Below are positions 44,496-53,873 of a stretch of 64,000 nt of DNA, piece by piece (within the stretch, counting starts at the first letter, position 1; the number at the start of each line of letters is the position of its first letter). The notes under the pieces are model-generated. The model did no database searches, was not told the DNA's origin, and saw nothing but the letters and a program-made list of their open reading frames with translations. The stretch covers positions 30,919 through 94,918 of the forward strand of contig CAZCDS010000022.1 in assembly GCA_964497585.1 (NCBI GenBank), read 5' to 3'. Origin of the DNA: CAZCDS01 sp964497585 (GTDB lineage Bacteria; Desulfobacterota; Desulfomonilia; Desulfomonilales; Desulfomonilaceae). The position numbers and the translations under genes were made by a program.

Positions 44496-46172
44496 TCAGA
44501 CAGGCAGCTTCAACTGGAATCGACAACCCCGTTCGGCCTGCACAAGCGCTATCGAACCGCCGTGGGCCTCCACGAGAGCCTTGACGATGGGGAGCCCGAG
44601 GCCGCTTCCGCCCGCATCGCCCGCAGTCGTGAAAAAGGGATCAAAGACCTTGGCTGCGTTCGCCTCCGAAATACCCGTACCCTCGTCACTGACGGAGAGT
44701 TCGACCCATCTCCCGGTCTCATCCTCGGTCAGCCGGCTGTCGATGGACACGCTTACGTCAGCCCCTCCGTGGAGGCGCGCATTGTCGAGGAGGTTTGACA
44801 GAATCGACTCGAAGGTCTCAGGATTCAAGTGTACCAGGGCGTCCGCGGCACGACTCTCAAGCGAGATTTTCATGCCTGTCTCGGAATAGTGGCCAACGAG
44901 CCCTTTGAGCGCTGGGGTCACCCGCGTGGTTCCCGATCCCGGGGTAAGAGTCTCGGCTCTTGCCAGTTCGAGCAATCGCGCGACGAGGCGCTCCAGGCGT
45001 GCGGTTTCCTCATCAATTATCTTGAGGAAGCGATTCCTGTCAGAGGGCGACATGTCGTCAAAATGATCCTCCAGGAGTTCAACGGCGCCGCGCATCGATG
45101 TCAACGGCGTCTTGAAACCGTGGGAAACACTCGAAGCAAAGGCCCTGATGTACTCCGCCCGTTTCTCAAGAGTCTCTGCCATCTTTGCGAAAGCCCTGGA
45201 GAGCTTGTCTACTTCGAACATCCTGGGATTCTCCAGCGGCACGGCCGCACCCTTTTCGCCCCTTGTGATCCGTTCCGACTGGCCGATAAGCTGCTCCACG
45301 GGGCGGCTGATCATAAGCGCTGTGAACAGCGAAACGATGAGCACAGCCGCAAGGATTACGGCTCCGCCCGTGAGCAGGTGGTACCGATTCAGGTAGAGGG
45401 CTTTTGCGATGTCCAGAGGAGTTCGCGAAAGGGCCACTGCGCCGACAATTCGGTCCTCGGCCACGACCGGCATGGCGACGAAGACCCGTTTGCGCCCTCC
45501 CCGGCTGATCGACTCCAGCGCGGGCGTCGGCTCTTCAGGAATCCTTTCTCGAAGCAGGCTCACCGGCCGTCCGCCCAGAGCACCCAGGATCTCTTCGCGA
45601 TCGATCAGAGAGAGGCCGAGGTCCGCGCCCGATGAGGCCACAACAATTCCGTTGCAGTCGGTCACCCTGATTGCCGAGAGCGTGACTCCCCTGGCCGAGC
45701 GGAGCATTGGGGAAATGCTCCTGCCTGCCATGACCGCGTAGGCGTCCGGCGACGCCTCGGGCAGGACAGCATCCGGCGCAGGAGGTCGGATCGGTTCCGT
45801 GGCCAGGTCGAGCCGGGGCGGAATCGCCCTGACGGGCCTGTTCACATCGTGCAAGTACCTCAACCTCGGATGGAGCGGGACCCCGTATTCGCTCACCTCT
45901 ATCGCGGGCTGGTTTCCCCGCGGATTGCGCAGCTCTCTCAGGAGAAACTCCCGGTAGGCTGCCCCGATCAACGCGCCCTGGGCAATCAGAGACGTCTCGG
46001 TCACCCTGACCAGCTCGCTCTCGTAAACCCGGAGGATTCCTATGCCTGCGAGGGGGAGCAGAAGAATGACCAGATTCACCACGAGGAGAATCGTCCGGAG
46101 TCGCGGTCTCTTCCGTTTCCTGGGTGGCGGCTCATCGGAAGGAGCCCGTTGTTCCTTTGCCTGTTCACTCAT
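44496..46172 (-). CDS. Membrane sensor histidine kinase
   Basis: About 558 residues. There is a Pro/Arg/Lys-rich cytoplasmic N-terminus, one membrane helix (ILLVVNLVILLLPLAGIGIL), a periplasmic sensor domain to about residue 285 with a Cache-like fold pattern (IRVTDCNGIVVASSGADLG, VAEDRIVGAVALSR), a second helix, then HAMP. The HisKA box is SSVSHGFKTPLTSM with the phosphorylated His near 350. The ATPase boxes are NLLDNARLHGG, VSDEGTGISE and GGSGLGLPIVKALVE. It follows its response regulator gene on the same strand after about 210 bases. Divergent to the pair stands the exosortase/VIT operon, suggesting that this pair controls it. Confidence 0.92.
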   Translation of the reverse strand: MSEQAKEQRAPSDEPPPRKRKRPRLRTILLVVNLVILLLPLAGIGILRVYESELVRVTETSLIAQGALIGAAYREFLLRELRNPRGNQPAIEVSEYGVPLHPRLRYLHDVNRPVRAIPPRLDLATEPIRPPAPDAVLPEASPDAYAVMAGRSISPMLRSARGVTLSAIRVTDCNGIVVASSGADLGLSLIDREEILGALGGRPVSLLRERIPEEPTPALESISRGGRKRVFVAMPVVAEDRIVGAVALSRTPLDIAKALYLNRYHLLTGGAVILAAVLIVSLFTALMISRPVEQLIGQSERITRGEKGAAVPLENPRMFEVDKLSRAFAKMAETLEKRAEYIRAFASSVSHGFKTPLTSMRGAVELLEDHFDDMSPSDRNRFLKIIDEETARLERLVARLLELARAETLTPGSGTTRVTPALKGLVGHYSETGMKISLESRAADALVHLNPETFESILSNLLDNARLHGGADVSVSIDSRLTEDETGRWVELSVSDEGTGISEANAAKVFDPFFTTAGDAGGSGLGLPIVKALVEAHGGSIALVQAERGCRFQLKLPV

Positions 46173-46380
46173 GCCCTGAATCACCGGGTATAAAGGCAGT
46201 TCTGCTTGTACGAGGTGCTTGTCCGACGTGCTGTGCAGCGAGCACGGCGCGGAACCGGCCGCGGCCATGCCTCGATGAAGGCGCTGGATTTAATGGCCCG
46301 ATGACTGAGACTTGTTGGGAAGGGGCCCAGGCGGAGCCTCTTTGCAGGAACGCCCTCCCCGGCATGCTCGTGCCTTTCTC

Positions 46381-47085
46381 TCAGCAGCACTCCCCGAGTC
46401 TGTACCCCACGCCGTGGACCGTCTCGATGACGTCGCCGCCCTTGTCGGCGAACTTCTTTCTCACCCGCCGTACGTGGCTGTCGATGGTACGGTCGGTGAC
46501 GATGTTGTCGTAGGAGTAGGCTCCCGACATCAGTTCATCCCTGGTGAAAACCTTGCCGGGGAATCCGATCAAGGTCCTGACGATCCCGAATTCGGTGACT
46601 GTCAGGACGACCTCCTCTTCGTCCCAGAACGCGCGGAACCGATCCGTGTCCAGCCTGAGGCGTCCCTGCCGGACCACGGAAGGCTGAGCAGGCCCTTCCC
46701 TGTCCCGGTCGTCCGGGCGGGCCCGTCTGAGTACGGCTTTGACCCGAGCCGTGAGTTCTCTCGGACTGAAGGGCTTAGTTACGTAGTCGTCCCCTCCCAG
46801 TTCGAGGCCGATGATCCGATCCACCTCCTCATCCTTTGAGGAAAGAAACACAATCGGTACTTGCGAGCTTTTTCGGATCGACTTACAGACTTCTATCCCG
46901 TCCGTTTCCGGCATGAGGATGTCCAGGACCACGAGGTCCGGCTCCAGCTCTTCAAAGAGGGAGAGCGCCTCCTCGCCGTCGGCTGCCTCAGCGGTTCGGA
47001 AGCCTGCACTTTCCAGCGCGTACCGGAGCACTTCTCGGATGTGCAAGTCGTCGTCGACTATCAGTATCAAACGGTCTTCAGCCAT
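46381..47085 (-). CDS. OmpR/PhoB-family response regulator
   Basis: A 234-residue regulator. The receiver domain (residues 1-120) has the acidic pair in ILIVDDDLH, the phosphorylated Asp in LVVLDILMPETDG and the Lys in YVTKPFSPREL. The winged-helix DNA-binding domain (about 135-232) has EVVLTVTEFGIVRTL, TIDSHVRRVRKKF and VHGVGYRL. ATG 47085 is chosen; the open frame upstream is not conserved in character. Its start is 255 bases from the divergent VIT-domain gene at 47340, so binding in that gap could control both directions. Confidence 0.93.
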   Translation of the reverse strand: MAEDRLILIVDDDLHIREVLRYALESAGFRTAEAADGEEALSLFEELEPDLVVLDILMPETDGIEVCKSIRKSSQVPIVFLSSKDEEVDRIIGLELGGDDYVTKPFSPRELTARVKAVLRRARPDDRDREGPAQPSVVRQGRLRLDTDRFRAFWDEEEVVLTVTEFGIVRTLIGFPGKVFTRDELMSGAYSYDNIVTDRTIDSHVRRVRKKFADKGGDVIETVHGVGYRLGECC

Positions 47086-47339
47086 CAGATCGCACCACTG
47101 ATCACCGGATCTCAGAGCGCCCACTCCAGGACCGCCGGAAGGGATCGTGCCAACCCCGGCAGGGCTTAAGACGCTCCCCCATCAAGCAGGGAACCGGCCG
47201 CACCCGGTAGTATTGCACAAAATCTGCACGAAATCTCCCCTGACTCTCCACGTGCTCTCCATCACCGTTGCACTTCTCGCCTGCAGACTGACAAACGTCC
47301 GCCCGCGAAATCAATCCGCCGGCAGGGAGGGAAAAAGAG

Positions 47340-49805
47340 ATGACCGAGAATGCAACAGGATTGGCGAGAGAGGGGAAAGAAACCGGACAATCCGCATCTG
47401 AAAAGAACCGGCCACGAACCGGAAGCAAACAGCCCGGCTTCTTTTTGCTGTACATCGGCGTGATACACCCGCTGCTCGTGCTCGGCATTGAGCTGACCAC
47501 CGGGATGTGCGCGAACGACATCTTTGATCCTGTGCCGACTGTCTGGCACGTGCTGCTCGTCGCGGCCGTACCCGCGGGCAATCTGCTCGTCTGGCTGGCC
47601 TTGAGGGAGTTGGTGAAGGTCCGCATTCGGACCCTGGCCACGGTCAACGGAATCACGATCGGAATCGCGTTCTTCTACACGGTCGTCTTTCTCCCGCTGC
47701 TCCCCGTGGCGCTCCCTGCGGTGCTCTTCCTCGTTGGCCTGTTACCCCTCGCTCCGTTGCTTTCGCTCATCGCGGCGGTCAGGCAACACGTCTACCTGCA
47801 GCGGCTCCCGCGGGAGGCCGGTCAGGGGCTGCTTCCCGCGACGGGGCTGGGCCTGGGGATCTTTCTGATGCTCGCAGTAGCGCTCCACGCGTCCGCGGCA
47901 CTCACCAGGTACGGAATGCACCTGGCGGCATCAGGGGAGACACGATCCGAACGATCCTTCGGCATCAAACTGCTGCGCACCGCGGGCAACGAAAGGACCA
48001 TTTTGCGGTACTGCTACGGCAAGCACGGCCTAAGCATGGACGTCCTCGGAATGCTCCTTGCGCACGACGATTCGCTCACCCCGGAGAAGGCACGGGAAAT
48101 CTACTACCGCGTCACCGGCGTTCCCTTCAACTCCGTGCCTGTCCCTCGGAGCTTCAAACGCAGGGGCGGATACTTCAGGGGATGGAGCTTCGACCCGGCA
48201 CAGGGTGGAAATACGGTGGCCGGGAGAATCAGGGGGCTGTCTCTGCACAGCTCCCGGATCGACGGGTCAGCGGACGCGGACGCTGCACTCGCCTGCCTTG
48301 AATGGACTCTCGTCTTCAAGAACGACTCTCCCACGCAGCAAGAAGCGCGAGCCCAGGTCATGCTCCCTCCGGGAGGCGTCGTCTCCCGGCTGACCCTCTG
48401 GATAGACGGCGAGGAGCGAGAAGCTGTCTTCGCGGGCAGGGGAAAGGTTCGCAGGGCCTACAAAAGGATCGTCCGGAAAAAACGCGATCCCGTGCTTGTC
48501 ACCAGAAGCGGCCCTGATCAGGTCCTCGTCCAATGCTTCCCGGTCCCGAGGTTGGGAGGAACCATGAAGGTCAGATTGGGGATAACCGTTCCCCTCGAGC
48601 TCGAAGGGAGAGAAGAGGTCATCCTGAGGCTTCCCTCCTTTGTCGAGCGCAATTTCGATGTTGCACCGGAAATGCCGCATCTGGTCTGGATCGAAGCCAA
48701 GCGCGAAATCCGTTCCTCGACCCCAAAACTCGTACCGGGACACATACCGGGGAAATTGTACGGACTCCGGGGAAGTCTGACAAACGATGAACTCGCCGAT
48801 CCCGCTACCCTCGTACGAGCAACGAGGTCCCCGGCCATCAAAAAAGTCTGGACTCCGGACATCCGGGAGGATGCACACGCCAACATCGTACAGACTCTTG
48901 AGGCTGTCCAGGCGTTCGCGCCCGAACGGGTAGTCGTGGTAGTGGACGGCTCCGTGAGCATGCGTACGCACAAACAAGAGCTGGAGCAGGCCTTGTCCGC
49001 CTTTCCCCGTGATGTCGAACTGAGCCTGTTGATCGCGTCTGATGAGGTGGTCGAACCGACCTACCGACCGGCCCCTGCCGATCCCCGATTGATCTCGCGA
49101 ATCACCACGAGACTCTCTGAGTTCCGGTTCATGGGAGGAAGAGATAATGTGCCGGCCCTGACTCACGCGTGGGACCTGGCTGCCACCAACCCGAAAGGTG
49201 CCATTCTCTGGATACACGGAGCCCAGCCGGTGGCCCTCGGATCCGTTGAAAAGATAGCGCAGCGCTTCCAGAGACGTCCTGGAGGGCCGAGGCTCTATGA
49301 CCTCGCGGTCTCACCCGGGCCGGACAGAATCCGCGAGAAGCTCGTTGAACTCCGATCCATCGAACGCGTCCCTCGGATGGGCACGCTCAGAGACGACCTC
49401 GAACGGCTCTTCTCACGATGGGGAGGTCGCAGGACCCTACTGAAGCCGGTCCGCAAAAGAGTCTACACGAACCAAGCGGAGTCAGCGCCGGATGCGAAAA
49501 AGACGTCCGACCACCTTGCAAGGCTCTGGGCCTATGATCGGATCCAGGGCATGGAAGCGAGCGGGAAAGAGGATTCCCGGAAAGAAGCCATGCAGCTCGC
49601 CGTCACTTACCGGCTGGTGACAGGGACGACCGGCGCCGTGGTGCTCGAAAACCCCCGGGATTACAAAAGAGCGGGACTCACACCGCCTGAAGCGCCCAAG
49701 GTCCCCACGATTCCCGAACCGGAAACCTGGGCTCTCATGATCGTGTCCCTGCTCGCGTTGGCATGGGCGATCCGAAGGAGGGGAATGGCATGCGCACACA
49801 ATTGA
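47340..49805 (+). CDS. Polytopic VIT/vWA protein with C-terminal PEP-CTERM sorting signal
   Basis: An 821-residue protein. Residues 30-195 carry about five membrane helices (GFFLLYIGVIHPLLVLGI onwards). A long external region follows with a VIT (vault/inter-alpha-trypsin) domain around 320-450 (LEWTLVFKNDSPTQQEARAQ, AYKRIVRKKRDPVLV). A von Willebrand A domain lies around 530-700 with the MIDAS-type DGSVS. The C-terminus from about residue 792 is PEPETWALM, a hydrophobic stretch, then RRR: the tripartite PEP-CTERM signal cut by exosortases. Polytopic PEP-CTERM proteins are rare. The exosortase gene overlaps its 3' end by 16 bases, so this is almost certainly that enzyme's target. Confidence 0.9.
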   Translation: MTENATGLAREGKETGQSASEKNRPRTGSKQPGFFLLYIGVIHPLLVLGIELTTGMCANDIFDPVPTVWHVLLVAAVPAGNLLVWLALRELVKVRIRTLATVNGITIGIAFFYTVVFLPLLPVALPAVLFLVGLLPLAPLLSLIAAVRQHVYLQRLPREAGQGLLPATGLGLGIFLMLAVALHASAALTRYGMHLAASGETRSERSFGIKLLRTAGNERTILRYCYGKHGLSMDVLGMLLAHDDSLTPEKAREIYYRVTGVPFNSVPVPRSFKRRGGYFRGWSFDPAQGGNTVAGRIRGLSLHSSRIDGSADADAALACLEWTLVFKNDSPTQQEARAQVMLPPGGVVSRLTLWIDGEEREAVFAGRGKVRRAYKRIVRKKRDPVLVTRSGPDQVLVQCFPVPRLGGTMKVRLGITVPLELEGREEVILRLPSFVERNFDVAPEMPHLVWIEAKREIRSSTPKLVPGHIPGKLYGLRGSLTNDELADPATLVRATRSPAIKKVWTPDIREDAHANIVQTLEAVQAFAPERVVVVVDGSVSMRTHKQELEQALSAFPRDVELSLLIASDEVVEPTYRPAPADPRLISRITTRLSEFRFMGGRDNVPALTHAWDLAATNPKGAILWIHGAQPVALGSVEKIAQRFQRRPGGPRLYDLAVSPGPDRIREKLVELRSIERVPRMGTLRDDLERLFSRWGGRRTLLKPVRKRVYTNQAESAPDAKKTSDHLARLWAYDRIQGMEASGKEDSRKEAMQLAVTYRLVTGTTGAVVLENPRDYKRAGLTPPEAPKVPTIPEPETWALMIVSLLALAWAIRRRGMACAHN

Positions 49806-50602
49806 CATGGCTGCGCGGCCTGTTGGCCGTCCAGCTCCTTTCATTCTGGCCCGTGTGGAAATGGTATGTGCTTCGCATGACTGACGGATCGGATGAGCCC
49901 TGGGGTATCCTCCCATTGATAACTTGTCTGGTGTTCTGCCTGCAATTCAAGCCGGGAAGGGACCTGGACCGGGTCAACGTGCTGATCCCGACGCTTCTGA
50001 CGATGCTGTACGCAGTAAGCTATCCCTTTGCGCCGAAACTGATGCTCGCTGCGATCGCGGTAATTGCCTGCGGGAGTCTGATCTGCCGGTTGCGGTTCGG
50101 AACGTACTTCCACGCAGCCTTCTTCGGCTTGCTGCTCCTCTCCTTGCCGGTGATGGCTTCACTTCAATTCTATCTCGGATACCCCTTGCGGGTGGTGTCG
50201 GGAGGCATTGCATCGGGTTTGCTTCGGATGTCCGGCCTCTCGGTTGTCCTGGAGGGCACGTCGTTGCGCTGGGGAGCGGACCTCGTCGCCATCGACGCTC
50301 CGTGCAGCGGCGTTCGGATGCTCTGGGCAGGAGTCTACCTTGCGTTGGCCGCGGCTTTCCATCTGAGGCTCAGCACCTTTCGCACTGCATCGGCTGTGGC
50401 GCTCTCGGTGGGAGCGGTCCTCATGGGGAACGGCATCAGATCGGCCGCGCTCTTCCACATGGAGACGGGGATCATCGCTCTGCCGCAGTGGTACCACACG
50501 GCGATCGGTCTTATCGCATTTGCTGGAACAGCCCTCGTCATTGTTTGGGCAGTCACGCGAATGGCAGGAGGTATGCGATGGGTTGCCGCGTCTTCTTCGT
50601 AA
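49790..50602 (+). CDS. xrt: Exosortase (XrtA/EpsH superfamily transpeptidase-like)
   Basis: A 270-residue protein with seven or eight membrane helices. The three exosortase residues are present: Cys in IDAPCSGVRMLWAGVY, Arg in MGNGIRSAALFHMETG and His in WYHTAIGLIAF. ATG 49790 is used because AAGGAGG lies 8 bases upstream; it overlaps the VIT gene by 16 bases. Exosortases cleave PEP-CTERM tails and are thought to pass the protein on to the cell surface. The adjacency of a single target indicates a dedicated system. The exact Xrt subfamily cannot be named without profile comparison. Confidence 0.92.
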   Translation: MRTQLTWLRGLLAVQLLSFWPVWKWYVLRMTDGSDEPWGILPLITCLVFCLQFKPGRDLDRVNVLIPTLLTMLYAVSYPFAPKLMLAAIAVIACGSLICRLRFGTYFHAAFFGLLLLSLPVMASLQFYLGYPLRVVSGGIASGLLRMSGLSVVLEGTSLRWGADLVAIDAPCSGVRMLWAGVYLALAAAFHLRLSTFRTASAVALSVGAVLMGNGIRSAALFHMETGIIALPQWYHTAIGLIAFAGTALVIVWAVTRMAGGMRWVAASSS

Positions 50603-51159
50603 TCGCTTGTCTGGCTGCCGCAGGCGTGCCGTTCCTTCCTGTGAGCAGCCGGACGGAATTAGCCGATCAGCCCTTCCCCGGCTGGCCTGCGAGCTTCGAG
50701 GGGCTGCCGCTGAGACGCCTGGAGATGTCGCAACGGGAGGAGGCCTTCAGTAAACGGTTTCCCGGACGGATGGCTTCGTTCAGTGATGGGCGACGAACCA
50801 TCCTGATTCGCTGGGTTACCCGAACGACGAGGAAGCTCCACCCGGCAGCCGATTGCTTCCGAGGAGTCGGGTACAAGGCGCGGCCGTTGGCACTGCGAGT
50901 GGATCCGGACGGCAGGCGCTGGGGCTGCACGGAATGTACCCACGGCACCGAAACCCTCAGGGTCTGCGAGCGAATCCACGACAGTACCGGCCGCGGCTGG
51001 ACCGATGTGTCGTCATGGTATTGGGCGGCGCTTCTCGGCAAGACCTCGGGACCGTGGTGGGCGGTAACGCTTGTGGAAGCAACAACAAGTACGAATTCTC
51101 CCGGGAGAGCGGTTCCACAAAAACGCTCCTCCGCGGAGAGCGATGCCTTCGGCTTGTGA
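50578..51159 (+). CDS. Exosortase-associated EpsI-like protein
   Basis: A 193-residue protein with an N-terminal signal or anchor (MGCRVFFVIACLAAAGVPFL). The conserved block RKLHPAADCFRGVGY resembles the His-Pro/Cys segment of EpsI-type proteins encoded beside, or fused to, exosortases. A second cysteine pair (GCTECTHG) follows. Near the C-terminus are VSSWYWAALLGK and WWAVTLVEA. AGGAGG lies 6 bases before ATG 50578, and the gene overlaps the exosortase gene by 25 bases. It acts at the outer face of the inner membrane, probably as a chaperone or cofactor of the exosortase (inference). Confidence 0.78.
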   Translation: MGCRVFFVIACLAAAGVPFLPVSSRTELADQPFPGWPASFEGLPLRRLEMSQREEAFSKRFPGRMASFSDGRRTILIRWVTRTTRKLHPAADCFRGVGYKARPLALRVDPDGRRWGCTECTHGTETLRVCERIHDSTGRGWTDVSSWYWAALLGKTSGPWWAVTLVEATTSTNSPGRAVPQKRSSAESDAFGL

Positions 51160-51262
51160 TGGCGAGGACTGCCTTGCCTAATCGGGCTCCTGGGCCGCTC
51201 CCCCGGATCGAACATGGGCAGCCGTCTTCTTCCTGACTTTGAGCACGGGACTTTCTGTCTGC

Positions 51263-51291
51263 TTGATTGCTTTGCGTCTCAATGCTTAAAT
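51263..51291 (+). promoter_or_regulatory. Possible sigma-70 promoter of the flavin oxidoreductase gene
   Basis: TTGATT (51263-51268), 17 bases, TTAAAT (51286-51291); each box matches four or five consensus positions. It lies about 50 bases before ATG 51341, and AAGGAGAT precedes the start codon. Confidence 0.45.
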
Positions 51292-51340
51292 AGTGAACCA
51301 GTGATATCGTGCCCATAAATTCTTACTGAAGGAGATCTCA

Positions 51341-52474
51341 ATGCCCGAATTGTTTGAACAGACGAGGATAGGATCGCTGGAGTTGAAAAACCGCTTCGTT
51401 CGGAGCGCCACCTGGTCCGGCGTCGGAGATGAAAAGGGATATGTCACGGACAAAGCCCTGGAGGTCTACGGGACCCTGGCCAACGGTGGGGTCGGGTTGA
51501 TCGTCACCGGCTTCCAGTACGTGATGCCCAACGGTGTGGCCATGATCTACCAACTGGGAAACTACGAAGACGGGCAGATCGAAGGGTTGAAGCGCCTCAC
51601 CGATACGGTTCACGCGAACGGCGGGAAGATCGTGGGCCAGCTCACGCACACGGGAGCAAAGGCTAATCCGAAAGTCTTCCCAAAAGAAGGTGAGATCTGG
51701 GGACCCTCCGCAGTACCCGATCCTCTGACCGGCAACACACCCCGGGAAATGACGGTTGAGCAAATCCGACAGGCCGTGGCAGCGTACGCGGCTGCCGCAG
51801 GGCGATGCAAACAGGCGGGGTTCGACGGCGTCCAGCTTCACGGAGCGCACGGATACGGGTTCAACCAATTTCTCTCCCCCGCGTCCAACAAGCGCACTGA
51901 CGCATACGGCGGAGACATCGACAACCGCTATCGTATCCTCGGCGAAGTCATGCAAGCGATCCGCGGAACGGTCGGAGACGATTTTCCCGTAATGATCAAG
52001 CTCAGCGGCCACGACTATTTCGAGGGCGGCCTGGTCACGGAGGATTCGCTCCACGTGGCGCGTCGCCTCGTTGACGACGGTATAGACGCCATTGAGGTAA
52101 GCGCAGGCAGCCGTGCGTCATACGACGGACTGGCCCCGTCCCGACTGGAAATCAAGAAGAAGGAAGATGAAGCCTACCTGCGCGACCTCGCCCGGCGATT
52201 CAAAGAGACGGTCGACGTTCCCATTGTCACCATAGGCGGAATCCGTTCCCACGAAGTCGCGTCCGAGATCATCAACGAACAGGCCGCCGATTATGTGGCC
52301 CTCTGCCGCCCGCTCATTCGGCAGCCCGATCTGATCAATCGCTGGAAAAACGGTGACCTCCGCCGCGCCACATGCATCTCCTGCAACGGATGCTTCGACA
52401 TGGCCGCGGAAGGAATCGGCATCTGCTGCAAGGTGGACAGGGAACTCCGTGAGAAACGAGCACGGCAAGGATGA
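51341..52474 (+). CDS. NADH:flavin oxidoreductase, Old Yellow Enzyme family
   Basis: A 377-residue FMN-binding TIM barrel. It begins MPELFEQTRIGSLELKNRFV, with RSATWSG at the flavin site, then GQLTHTGAKAN and the substrate/active-site block QLHGAHGYGFNQFLSPASNKRTDAYGG (shown only in part by the family consensus HxAHGYLxxxFLSP). The C-terminus has cysteines CISCNGCFDMAAEGIGICC, suggesting an iron-sulfur cluster like that of the 2,4-dienoyl-CoA reductase branch, although the large FAD domain of those enzymes is absent. It reduces activated alkenes or related substrates with NAD(P)H. Single-gene unit; substrate unknown. Confidence 0.92.
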   Translation: MPELFEQTRIGSLELKNRFVRSATWSGVGDEKGYVTDKALEVYGTLANGGVGLIVTGFQYVMPNGVAMIYQLGNYEDGQIEGLKRLTDTVHANGGKIVGQLTHTGAKANPKVFPKEGEIWGPSAVPDPLTGNTPREMTVEQIRQAVAAYAAAAGRCKQAGFDGVQLHGAHGYGFNQFLSPASNKRTDAYGGDIDNRYRILGEVMQAIRGTVGDDFPVMIKLSGHDYFEGGLVTEDSLHVARRLVDDGIDAIEVSAGSRASYDGLAPSRLEIKKKEDEAYLRDLARRFKETVDVPIVTIGGIRSHEVASEIINEQAADYVALCRPLIRQPDLINRWKNGDLRRATCISCNGCFDMAAEGIGICCKVDRELREKRARQG

Positions 52475-52530
52475 GTCTTCACCGGGAAGGGCCTCTCTGA
52501 CAAAGGCCCTTCCTGATGGACTCTGACCGA

Positions 52531-53658
52531 TTACTTGGCTGCGGCGGAGCCTTTAAGGATCGCGGCGATTCCTCTATTCCTCATCAGATCGGCTTTCATC
52601 AGTGCGGTTTCGCAATCCTTGTTCCGTGCGTTGACATCAGCGCCGGCAGACAGCAGGAGGTTGACAACCTCCTTGGAGCCGGCGAACGCGGCGAGCATGA
52701 GCGCGGTTTCGCAATCCTCGTTCCGTGCATTGACGTCCGCTCCGGCTGCGAGGAGAAGCTTTGCAATCTCGGGCCGCCTGGTCTGAGCGGCCATCATCAG
52801 CGCGGTATCACAGCCTCTCTTCCGCGCGTCGACATCCGCCCCATCGGCCACAAGCTTGCGTACCTTCTCGACATCTCCGGACGACGCAGCACTGATCAGG
52901 TCGGGATACCCGCCTTTACACTTTCCGAATGTGATATCAGGATCATCCTTGGTGTTGCCCGGACATACCACGGACCCGTCCGACGCCTTGCGTTCAGTTC
53001 GATCGCCCGGGCCCTTCTCGCCCGCTGCAACTGCCGCTTCCCACCTGCTGGGATCGCAACCGAGGTCGACCTTGAGGAGCTTTTCCAGTTCCCGCTTGGC
53101 GATGCTCCGGTACCGTGGATTATCCGATCTGAAGGCCTTCAGCAGCACCGGAATCGCGGGATGGAGTTGGATGGTCATCTGGGCCGGGAGTGAGCGGTGC
53201 ACGGAGGTCTCAACGAACGGGTACTGTCGTGTACTCTCCGGCAGAGGTGTTTCCGAAGGGTCCACGATGAAGACTTTTTTGATGTACCCCTTGGCGCTGA
53301 CTGACACCGAGTGGTCGGTTCCGAACCACCCTCCCCTGCGCCGCGGTTTCCGCAAGCGAAAGTAACCGAACCGGTTACAGACAGCCCAGGCAGTGACGCC
53401 GTAATGCCCCGACCCGTCGGGCAAGGGATTGTCGTGGCAGGTCCAGCTCGCTTGGACAACCGCGCCTGCAATCGGCTCGCCCGTTGCCGCGTCGACGACC
53501 CTCCCCGTCTTAGGCCCGCTGAAGGGCAGGGAGCCGGGAAGACAGCCGGGCAACAGAAGCAGTGCCAGGACGAGCAACGCGAATGTGGCCCCAGTCGCCT
53601 CGAGGCAGCAAAGCGCGGATGGTGCGAGGAGAGAAGGTCGTCGCGGCTGCCCAACCAT
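52531..53658 (-). CDS. Ankyrin-repeat lipoprotein
   Basis: About 375 residues starting MVGQPRRPSLLAPSALCCL, with AAAGGAAG upstream. The hydrophobic segment LLVLALLLLPGC ends in a lipobox cysteine. Residues 50-150 look like a carboxypeptidase-regulatory/Ig-like fold (GRVVDAATGEPIAGAVVQAS). The C-terminal 110 residues are three to four ankyrin repeats (DLISAASSGDVEKVRKLVADGADV; KLLLAAGADVNARNEDCETAL). Neighbouring repeats are nearly identical at DNA level, so they expanded recently. A surface protein binding other proteins is the best guess. Confidence 0.82.
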   Translation of the reverse strand: MVGQPRRPSLLAPSALCCLEATGATFALLVLALLLLPGCLPGSLPFSGPKTGRVVDAATGEPIAGAVVQASWTCHDNPLPDGSGHYGVTAWAVCNRFGYFRLRKPRRRGGWFGTDHSVSVSAKGYIKKVFIVDPSETPLPESTRQYPFVETSVHRSLPAQMTIQLHPAIPVLLKAFRSDNPRYRSIAKRELEKLLKVDLGCDPSRWEAAVAAGEKGPGDRTERKASDGSVVCPGNTKDDPDITFGKCKGGYPDLISAASSGDVEKVRKLVADGADVDARKRGCDTALMMAAQTRRPEIAKLLLAAGADVNARNEDCETALMLAAFAGSKEVVNLLLSAGADVNARNKDCETALMKADLMRNRGIAAILKGSAAAK

Positions 53659-53873
53659 CGTATTCTTCCTTTCCGGTCGGCGAGGGGTCTGCTTTTGTCG
53701 TCTCATTTCGCACTATTGAGCCTAGCGCGTTCTTGCGGAGCGGTCAATCCCGATGGTTCGGCCTCACGCAGCATCCAAAATATATTTTGTGCAGAATCAA
53801 TCTAATACCGCGTTTTATCAATATCTTACTTTAACTTTTTAGCATTATCTATTGATTATACGTTATTTTCATC

